From assembly GCA_022844575.1 (NCBI GenBank), contig JALHLL010000077.1, positions 1-13,703 on the forward strand: a DNA stretch of 13,703 bases, written 5' to 3'. The position numbers and the translations under genes are program-made. The DNA is from a bacterium. Lineage in GTDB: Bacteria; Bacteroidota; Ignavibacteria; Kapaibacteriales; UBA961. This document shows, piece after piece, positions 8,701 to 13,703 of this stretch; the stretch's first letter is position 1, and each line of letters begins with the position of its first letter. The notes beneath the pieces are model-generated. The model was not told the DNA's origin. It saw only the letters and a program-made list of their open reading frames with translations, and ran no database searches.

Positions 8701-8901
8701 ATATCGTACAAGTCCACCGAACGACCCTATCCATAAATAACCGTTATTCGATTGGCAAAGTGAGGTTATCATACCGGGGGGTAATCCCTCCTGCACTGAC
8801 CATGTATCGTGTATAAATTGTGTTAATTGGCGGGAAGGGGATAAAGAGAAGGCATTCTCTATCGAAAGAAGAATAAAAAGGCAATAAAGTATTTTCTTCA
8901 T
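5764..8901 (-). CDS. Two-component regulator propeller sensor histidine kinase
   Basis: This 1045-aa protein has a signal peptide (1-19) and a periplasmic region of 13-14 propeller blades. The blades are marked by LWIG-type motifs at about 56, 99, 140, 181, 220, 261, 302, 344, 385, 427, 468, 510 and 553, which would fit two seven-bladed propellers. A Y_Y_Y domain (about 660-735, with KYMLEGMDETW) and one membrane helix (743-764) follow, then a coiled coil (768-822) and a HisKA domain with phospho-acceptor His831 in AAHDLKNPLSG. The ATPase domain has the N box DNLLSNAIKFSP (943-954), G1 DEGPG (976-980) and G2 GLGLSIVKKL (1008-1017). All kinase motifs look intact. It ends after the ATPase domain, without the receiver and AraC-type regions of Bacteroides hybrid regulators, and no response regulator is in the window. 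The ligand is unknown; in the family it is often a polysaccharide fragment. The GDSL lipoprotein gene follows after 3 nt. Confidence 0.95.
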   Translation of the reverse strand: MKKILYCLFILLSIENAFSLSPSRQLTQFIHDTWSVQEGLPPGMITSLCQSNNGYLWIGSFGGLVRYDGVTFRVYDRSESLLKSSDKIFATAATKDGGIYFATTSGLFHYKNGIIHSVQMKNIRSQEQINKLYSDKKGNLWIGTSWGLLLKENSQLKRIHNAQQMPRGFRYSLSESTDGTMYIGTPEGVYTYRNGFISTFSTQNFQGLVTAITVDKQNTVWIGTNSGLGRVSKSSELVITSADGLVGDVVQTLFTDSDGNVWIGTNQGLSRASSTGIISSAPATMFPADAILSIFEDIEKNLWIGTFSNGLHRLRDGTFTTLSTKEGLSDDFTRSIIQTSDGSLWIGASNGLNQYKNGSISFFSFKDGLIGNEVNALCEDKSGNLWIGGAPGYLTRYRNGIFTGVPISPETSPDPVYSIFEDNKGVLWIGSDNGVLLYSNGNITRLGEKQGLLRGLYTNISQDDKGNIWLIAYGGGVIRYTNGKIKTFTNKNGLPTPHIKSIYHNGSGEILLGTDGKGLLRLKNDGSIQSITKSAGLPHEDIYHIESDGLKKLWFSTGKGIFSCTESDIDNVFSGKSTKLSAITYGTRDGMIAIECNSGFFPAGWRTHDGTLCFPTVKGIAFVNPQKGVKNKLAPNVLVENISVNDSIYENNGTPFSFAAGSDRISITFTALSLIAPEKVRFKYMLEGMDETWIDYGNKRTAYFTNLSPGKYTFKVIACNNDGVWNNTGSSVSFEIAPELWQTIWFRVIMVAALLAFLYFLYVLRVRALQKRQQELEKIVEERTNDLWSVNQSLQDANKQLEKNIAEIEALNTNLIELNNEKNEFLGIAAHDLKNPLSGIMLTASNVKNFIKALKTEDIVSMMEKMEISAQRMREIITHLLDINALESGIISHRLEAFDLKTVVDTICSENITNATEKNITINNNSVSASVFADKSATQEIIDNLLSNAIKFSPFNKNVTIDISKHNNAIRCSVKDEGPGLSAEDMKKVFGKYARLSAKPTGGEHSTGLGLSIVKKLAESMNGNVGCESVLGQGACFYVELPIKK

Positions 8902-8926
8902 ATTATTGAGTGCATTAGAAAAATAT

Positions 8927-8932
8927 ATTATA
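8927..8932 (-). promoter_or_regulatory. Possible -10 element upstream of the sensor kinase
   Basis: On the - strand TATAAT lies 25 nt before the kinase ATG. The matching -35 position (8950-8955) reads TTCATG, a poor match to TTGACA. The 108-nt gap between lipoprotein and kinase genes is very AT-rich, so this can be chance. No terminator hairpin is visible in the gap, so readthrough from the lipoprotein gene is also possible. Confidence 0.25.
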
Positions 8933-9009
8933 TATGCTCTATATTAGGACATGAAGTATGTAACTCTTGAACTATTTCGCGAACAAAAAAATATGAAGTA
9001 TCAAAAATA

Positions 9010-9948
9010 CTAATCGTCAATAGCAATTATCAGATAGGGAGATGTGTACCAGAATTTGGCTGTATTAAGAACCGTTACCGAAACTATATTTTCATTATTA
9101 TCGAAATTCGCTTTTAATAATTTAGGATTATGTGCCGAAACTATACGGAAGTCTTTTGCTTTTCTTGGAAACTTTAAAATAGTTTGGTCATGAATCATAA
9201 TTTTTGAGAAATGATTTTCTTTTATGTCTCTTGCAGGAACAAGAGCAGTACCTACTTTACCGAAAACCCACAATTTTGCTCCGCCTTCTTCCACTACCAC
9301 ATCAGCTTTTTTTAACTCTTCTTCATTGCCTATCACAAAGTATCCTTCATTGGATAAGACTTGTACTGTTGTACCGAACGGTGAACCTGTAGCTTGTTCT
9401 AATTTCTTCTTGTCATTCGCTGAAAGATTCTTATCGGTTGCAGCTACGGTAGCTACATTAGTATATAAGGATTTCACTTCACCTTCATGCCTATAATACT
9501 GATCTTTTAATTCAGATAATTTGTTCCTAATGGCAGAAGTGGAAATTTTCATATTGGGATTGGTCGTTTCAATCTGTCCTATCTTCTTTTCTAAGGATTC
9601 TATTTTATTCTTACTGCTTCGTATAATGGTTGTAAGCGAATCCAAGGTTGAAATAAGAATTGAAGAACTTGAACTGTTCCTTTTAGTAGGGTCTTTTATC
9701 TGCTCATTAGATAGGTACATGAGTTTATCATAAACCTCATTGATTGCAACAGTCGAATTAAGCAACTCATCCTGTATAGCTTCCTTCTCGGTTGATATGG
9801 CGAGAACCTCTTTATACTGTTCATTTTCCGACTGTAGTTTTTTCAGTTCTTCTTTATCACCACAACTTATAAACAATGCGGATTGTGCGAACAAAACAAT
9901 AACGAACAGAAGTGTCGAACAGCGACCAAATACTTTTCTTCTTTTCAT
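9010..9948 (-). CDS. Coiled-coil lipoprotein, Bacteroidota type, function unknown
   Basis: This 312-aa protein has a positively charged start (MKRRK), a hydrophobic stretch at 12-27, and a lipobox LFISC with Cys29. Residues 32-60 and 103-165 are predicted to be coiled coil (for example KKLQSENEQYKE and KIESLEKKIGQIET). A compact C-terminal domain covers about 190-310 and contains GYFVIGNEEELKKADVV, WVFGKVG (227-233) and HFSKIMIHD. The same order, with a lipobox, long coiled coil and a domain with a YxVGTKKELK-like strand, is common in Bacteroidota lipoproteins. Some of these are labelled Cbp1-like adhesins, a recollection I cannot confirm here. No enzyme motif is seen. The gene is divergent from mfd and has its own promoter candidate. 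It may be separate from, or weakly linked to, the kinase operon 108 nt downstream. Confidence 0.85.
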   Translation of the reverse strand: MKRRKVFGRCSTLLFVIVLFAQSALFISCGDKEELKKLQSENEQYKEVLAISTEKEAIQDELLNSTVAINEVYDKLMYLSNEQIKDPTKRNSSSSSILISTLDSLTTIIRSSKNKIESLEKKIGQIETTNPNMKISTSAIRNKLSELKDQYYRHEGEVKSLYTNVATVAATDKNLSANDKKKLEQATGSPFGTTVQVLSNEGYFVIGNEEELKKADVVVEEGGAKLWVFGKVGTALVPARDIKENHFSKIMIHDQTILKFPRKAKDFRIVSAHNPKLLKANFDNNENIVSVTVLNTAKFWYTSPYLIIAIDD

Positions 9949-10267
9949 ATAGGCATTACTAGCTTAAAAATACTACTCCGATTGATAAAATTACGAAAGT
10001 CCGTTCATAGAACAAACGTCTTTTGAAAACTTGCGAAAAATTAATTATCGTTTGCGTAATTAGGGTAAGGTAAGTTCACAATTATTAACGGGACTTTATA
10101 CTCATTTTCATCGTTCGGGTGTAAGAGAATATGTTGATATTTAGATTTGAACTGACAAAAATTAATGAAACCATTACCTTGAATAGGGTTCTACACAGAA
10201 TATTTGCCGCTCTTCTTCGTAATTTGCTTTTCTGAATCAACCTATCACACGATACAATATCTTCCCT
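9949..10267. other. Divergent intergenic region between lipoprotein gene and mfd
   Basis: These 319 nt hold no convincing gene. The left part carries the lipoprotein promoter. For mfd the best candidate is TTTG (10022-10025) followed 25 nt later by TTTG (10051-10054) inside TATCGTTTG. That is two bases longer than the consensus spacing, so it is weak, and it would leave a leader of about 200 nt. A TACAAT at 10253-10258, 9 nt before the mfd ATG, has no -35 partner. Short inverted repeats occur: 9989-9995 with 10055-10061, 10013-10018 with 10049-10054, and 9996-10005 with 10087-10097 (one extra G). No terminator or known riboswitch shape is seen. Confidence 0.6.
9986..10016 (-). promoter_or_regulatory. 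Bacteroidota-type promoter for the coiled-coil lipoprotein
   Basis: On the - strand a TTTG (10016-10013) is followed after exactly 19 nt by TAATTTTA (9993-9986). This matches the Bacteroidota primary sigma factor consensus TTTG-N19-TAnnTTTG at all fixed positions but the last. Transcription would start near 9979, leaving about 30 nt before the ATG at 9948. Confidence 0.5.
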
Positions 10268-13200
10268 ATGACCCATAGCAATCGTCCATTCGATGCTCTA
10301 ATCACACGACTCGAGAAAGACAAAAATGTTCGTCATCTGCTTGACTTGATTAAGGTTAATACAGGCATTTTGTCTGTGAAAACCTTAGCCGGTTCCTTAC
10401 GCTCCATAATAACTACCCTTATCCACAAACATAGTCAGGTACCTGTCGTTATTATCACGGATACGAAGGAAGAAGCTACGGAATGGCTGCATGATATGAG
10501 TGCCTTAATAGGTGAGGAAAATTTAGCTTTATTTGTAGAGCCGGATAAGAATTTGAGATACAGTGCCGAAGAGCTTGATGAAAGAGTTGTAAGTAGCATT
10601 GATGGTTTGGCGATGATTCAAAGAAATCCGAAAACCATATCGGTTGCAACTCCTGACTCGTTTACATTTAATGTCCCCGCTCCCGAAAAGTTGATGCAAC
10701 ATAGAATAACTATAAAAAAAGGTGCTAAGCTTGTATTTCGGGATTTTATCAATATGCTCGGATTACAAGGTTTTCAAAGAAAAGACTTTGTGGAACATCA
10801 GGGAGATATGGCAGTACGTGGAGGTCTGGTTGATATTTTCGTTCTCGGCTGGGATAATCCGTTACGTGTGGAATTTTGGGGTGATGATATTGATTCGATT
10901 CGCGAATTCGACCCTCTCTCCCAAAGAAGTATCAGAGAGCATAATCAGGTAGAAATCGTTGCCCACCTATTTCATCAGGATGAACAAAGCGATTCCATCA
11001 CCCTATTCGATTACTTTCCTGATAATACGCTCTTTATTCTTGATGCACCCCACTCTATAGAAGCTGTTTGTCATAAAAACAATATGATTGAGGTTTTTGA
11101 CCGATTCGGATTATTTCCGAATCTTCGTATAAATCCTCTTAATGATGCCGATATGCAATTCAGGTCTGTGCCTCAGCCACCCTTTAATGGGTCGGTAGCA
11201 TTATTAACCGCCGAACTACGACGGCTTGCATTGCGAGACATATCGGTTTACTTAGCTGCTGACGGCACAACAAATAGTCGTCGTTTGCATGATTTGATTG
11301 TTGCAAATTTAGAAAACGACGAAATCGAGTTAGCAATAGATATGGCGGACGAAGCCACAGTATTGCGTCGTATCAAGGCAATCCCTCATTCATTGTCGAA
11401 TGGTTTTATTCTCGCTGATTCGAATGTAGCCCTAATAACCGAGCATCAAATTTTTGATAGGAAACATTTCCAGACAAATAAAAAGGGGCAGAAATTTACG
11501 GGAATTACTTTACGTGAATTAGCGCAATTACATCGAGGGGATTTGGTTGTTCACGTTGATAAGGGAATAGGGCGCTTTGATGGTTTGGAAACTCTTACAA
11601 TAGCCAATAATAAACAAGAATGTGCTCGGTTGATTTATGACAATAATGATATACTCTATGTCCATCTGAATCATCTCCATAAAATTCAGAAATATTCTGC
11701 AAATAGTGATTCGATTCCGAAGTTAAGTAAGTTGGGCAGTACGGAATGGGAAAGGAAAAAAGCAAGAACCAAAGGTAAGTTAAAGGACATAGCCCGTGAA
11801 CTGATAAAATTATATGCTCAAAGAAAAAATCAACCCGGCTTTGCTTTTCCAACCGATACTACATGGCAGAAGGAATTTGAGGCGGGGTTTGTGTATGAAG
11901 ATACACCCGATCAGGCAAAAGCTACTGCTGAAGTAAAAAATGATATGGAATCGAAACAACCGATGGATAGACTGGTATGTGGTGATGTCGGTTTCGGTAA
12001 GACAGAGGTTGCAATACGGGCTGCTTTTAAGGCAGTGCAAGCCGGTAAACAAGTTGTAGTATTAGTGCCTACTACAATTCTTGCACAACAACATTTTGTT
12101 ACCTTTAGCGATCGCTTACATCGTTATCCTGTAACGGTTGATGTTATTTCCCGATTCAGAACAACAGCCGAACAAAAAGAAATAATACAAAAGTTTACCG
12201 AAGGAAGAATAGACATACTTATCGGAACTCATAGAGTTTTGAGTAAGGATATAAAACCAAAAACACTTGGTTTGTTGATAATAGATGAAGAACAACGATT
12301 TGGGGTCGGTGCAAAAGAAAAATTACGCCAAATGCGGGTAACGGTTGATACTCTTACATTAACTGCTACACCGATACCGCGTACTCTTAATTTCTCATTG
12401 ATGGGTGCAAGGGACCTGAGTGTTATAGAAACTCCGCCACGTAATCGTTTACCGATTCGCACACGTATATCAGAGTGGAACAAACCCTTAATGGAGGAAT
12501 TGATAACGAGGGAGTTGGAAAGAGGCGGGCAGATTTTCTTTGTAAGCGATAAAATTTCCGATCTGACAAATTTGCATGCTGCATTATTGGAAATGATACC
12601 GCATATACGATGCGGGATTGCACATGGTCAAATGGAAACCGACCGTTTGGAAGATGTGATGGAGAAGTTTTTGGAAAGAAAATACGATGTACTTCTTGCA
12701 ACCAAAATAGTTGAATCGGGTTTGGATATTCCGAATGCAAATACGATGTTTATACATAATGCTCATAATTTCGGTTTGGCTGAGTTATATCAATTACGCG
12801 GTAGGGTAGGGCGATCAAACGTTCAAGCATATTGTGCTCTACTTATTCCGCCTGTAAAAACAATAGGTAAAACGGCTTTGCGCAGACTCCAAGCATTGGA
12901 AGAATGTACTGATTTAGGAAGCGGTTTTCAGCTCGCAATGCGCGATTTGGAAATCAGAGGAGCAGGAAATTTACTTGGAGCTGAACAGAGCGGTTTCATT
13001 ATTGAAATGGGATATGATTTATATCAGAAAATACTTGATGAGGCTGTTAATGAATTACGAGATGATGAATTTTCGGAACTATTTGCAGATTCCGATGTGA
13101 CGGTAGCTCGTAAGAAAAAAGTTATGAATGAAGATATCTCCATAGATATTAGCGAAGATTGTCTTTTACCGGATACATATATTACGGATGCAAATGAACG

Positions 13201-13585
13201 GTACGATTTCTATAAACGATTATATGCCGTCCGTAATTCCATTGAATTACAACAAATTGCTTCCGAACTACGGGATCGTTATGGCAGAACACCTAAAGAA
13301 GCTGAAAATCTTTTATTTGCAATTGAAATGAGATCCATTGGCATTCATTGCGGTTTTCATAGAATAGGATTTTCCAAAAGACAATTAACTATAGATTTAC
13401 CGCCGGAAACCGCAACAGGTTTTTATGAAATAGCATTTCCCGTAATTGCGGCATTTGTTCCTACCATTGCAGGAGCAAAGTTTACGCAAACTGGTAAACG
13501 TGCCTCTATTATTATGCCATCACCAGACCGTGAACATAGCTTGGAAATAATCAAACAATTATACTCAGTCGTTTCGAATGGATAA
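10268..13585 (+). CDS. mfd: Transcription-repair coupling factor Mfd
   Basis: This 1105-aa protein is the normal length for the family. Mfd removes RNA polymerase stalled at DNA lesions and recruits UvrA to start nucleotide excision repair. The N-terminal UvrB-like region includes RGGLVDIFVLGWDNPLRVEF (184-203) and SIREFDPLSQRS (210-221). The RNA polymerase-interacting, CarD-like domain is at about 420-475, starting GDLVVHVDKGIGRF. The RecG-type translocase has Walker A GDVGFGKTE (572-580), motif II DEEQRFG (673-679), motif III TATPIPRTL (699-707), and motif VI with QLRGRVGRS (842-850) followed by the RIRGAGNLLG-like element EIRGAGNLLG (895-904). The C-terminal TRCF domain lies at about 950-1060. 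The ATG at 10268 gives the expected N-terminus. No good Shine-Dalgarno precedes it. All helicase motifs look intact. Confidence 0.98.
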   Translation: MTHSNRPFDALITRLEKDKNVRHLLDLIKVNTGILSVKTLAGSLRSIITTLIHKHSQVPVVIITDTKEEATEWLHDMSALIGEENLALFVEPDKNLRYSAEELDERVVSSIDGLAMIQRNPKTISVATPDSFTFNVPAPEKLMQHRITIKKGAKLVFRDFINMLGLQGFQRKDFVEHQGDMAVRGGLVDIFVLGWDNPLRVEFWGDDIDSIREFDPLSQRSIREHNQVEIVAHLFHQDEQSDSITLFDYFPDNTLFILDAPHSIEAVCHKNNMIEVFDRFGLFPNLRINPLNDADMQFRSVPQPPFNGSVALLTAELRRLALRDISVYLAADGTTNSRRLHDLIVANLENDEIELAIDMADEATVLRRIKAIPHSLSNGFILADSNVALITEHQIFDRKHFQTNKKGQKFTGITLRELAQLHRGDLVVHVDKGIGRFDGLETLTIANNKQECARLIYDNNDILYVHLNHLHKIQKYSANSDSIPKLSKLGSTEWERKKARTKGKLKDIARELIKLYAQRKNQPGFAFPTDTTWQKEFEAGFVYEDTPDQAKATAEVKNDMESKQPMDRLVCGDVGFGKTEVAIRAAFKAVQAGKQVVVLVPTTILAQQHFVTFSDRLHRYPVTVDVISRFRTTAEQKEIIQKFTEGRIDILIGTHRVLSKDIKPKTLGLLIIDEEQRFGVGAKEKLRQMRVTVDTLTLTATPIPRTLNFSLMGARDLSVIETPPRNRLPIRTRISEWNKPLMEELITRELERGGQIFFVSDKISDLTNLHAALLEMIPHIRCGIAHGQMETDRLEDVMEKFLERKYDVLLATKIVESGLDIPNANTMFIHNAHNFGLAELYQLRGRVGRSNVQAYCALLIPPVKTIGKTALRRLQALEECTDLGSGFQLAMRDLEIRGAGNLLGAEQSGFIIEMGYDLYQKILDEAVNELRDDEFSELFADSDVTVARKKKVMNEDISIDISEDCLLPDTYITDANERYDFYKRLYAVRNSIELQQIASELRDRYGRTPKEAENLLFAIEMRSIGIHCGFHRIGFSKRQLTIDLPPETATGFYEIAFPVIAAFVPTIAGAKFTQTGKRASIIMPSPDREHSLEIIKQLYSVVSNG

Positions 13586-13588
13586 TGT

Positions 13589-13656
13589 ATTCTATTATAT
13601 AAATAATAATAAATAAGAAAGAAGAGAAATAATAATTTATTCTAATAGAATTTTTT
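13589..13656 (+). terminator. AT-rich inverted repeat with T-run after mfd
   Basis: ATTCTATTA (13589-13597) is the exact reverse complement of TAATAGAAT (13643-13651), and a T-run follows to 13656. A smaller hairpin ATTCT-AAT-AGAAT (13639-13651) sits just before the same T-run. Both stems are pure or nearly pure A/T and the larger one has a 45-nt loop, so termination would be weak. Confidence 0.3.
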
Positions 13657-13702
13657 CACAATATTCTCTATAAGATGATTTGGGCAATTTTTGAATATGA
13701 TT
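13637..13702 (-). CDS. Possible 3' end of a convergent gene, cut by the window edge
   Basis: On the - strand one frame is open from the window end to TAA at 13639-13637 and reads NHIQKLPKSSYREYCEKILLE. The composition is protein-like, and a gene converging on mfd would fit the layout. Twenty-one codons are too few to be sure, and an AT-rich frame can stay open by chance. No family can be named. Confidence 0.3.
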   Translation of the reverse strand, partial: NHIQKLPKSSYREYCEKILLE

Positions 13703-13703
13703 A

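Noticed and set aside
5764..8901. Recurring CCAATCCA-type words about every 120 nt, looking like a spaced repeat array
   Set aside because: They encode the LWIG motif of successive propeller blades in the sensor kinase, vary between copies and lie in frame; not a CRISPR array or DNA-level repeat.
10085..10276. 63-aa frame on the - strand overlapping the mfd start
   Set aside because: It has no domain, overlaps the well-supported mfd start codon, and shows no promoter or ribosome binding site. It is better seen as chance.

Overview
The window (about 37% G+C by eye) looks like Bacteroidota or the related Chlorobiota/Ignavibacteria/Kapabacteria lineages. The reasons are a periplasmic two-component regulator propeller sensor kinase, a PRX_like1-type thioredoxin with the C-terminal GC.IKWK signature, coiled-coil lipoproteins, weak ribosome binding sites, and a TTTG-N19-TAnnTTT promoter upstream of one lipoprotein. 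I see no rRNA, tRNA, CRISPR array, transposase or integrase.

Left block, + strand, 1-4282. A large membrane-anchored protein with a glycoside hydrolase family 2 (GH2) fold, lacking both catalytic glutamates, is followed with overlapping ends by a TlpA-like thioredoxin (GTG start, 14-nt overlap) and a PRX_like1 thioredoxin (4-nt overlap). Its first in-frame ATG, at 77, is not the real start: the frame is open to base 2 and encodes the end of a signal peptide, so the gene begins outside the window. After these comes a small gene for a membrane-anchored helical protein (3718-4134). It sits between two copies of the 3' end of the PRX_like1 gene. The upstream copy (3551-3691) is the live gene end. 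The downstream copy (4143-4282) is a headless, frameshifted remnant next to what looks like the original terminator (4314-4348). This layout is the most unusual thing in the window and resembles a small cargo gene inserted at, and duplicating, a host gene's 3' end.

Middle block, - strand, 9948-4372. In transcription order these are a coiled-coil lipoprotein with a good Bacteroidota-type promoter, a 1045-aa propeller hybrid-type sensor histidine kinase without receiver or DNA-binding domain, and, 3 nt after it, an SGNH/GDSL-hydrolase lipoprotein. The last two probably form an operon. The left and middle blocks converge on a shared bidirectional terminator.

Right block, + strand, 10268-13585. 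This is full-length mfd, the transcription-repair coupling factor, divergent from the lipoprotein gene across a 319-nt intergenic region. After mfd there is an AT-rich inverted repeat with a T-run and possibly the 3' end of a convergent gene on the - strand at the window edge.
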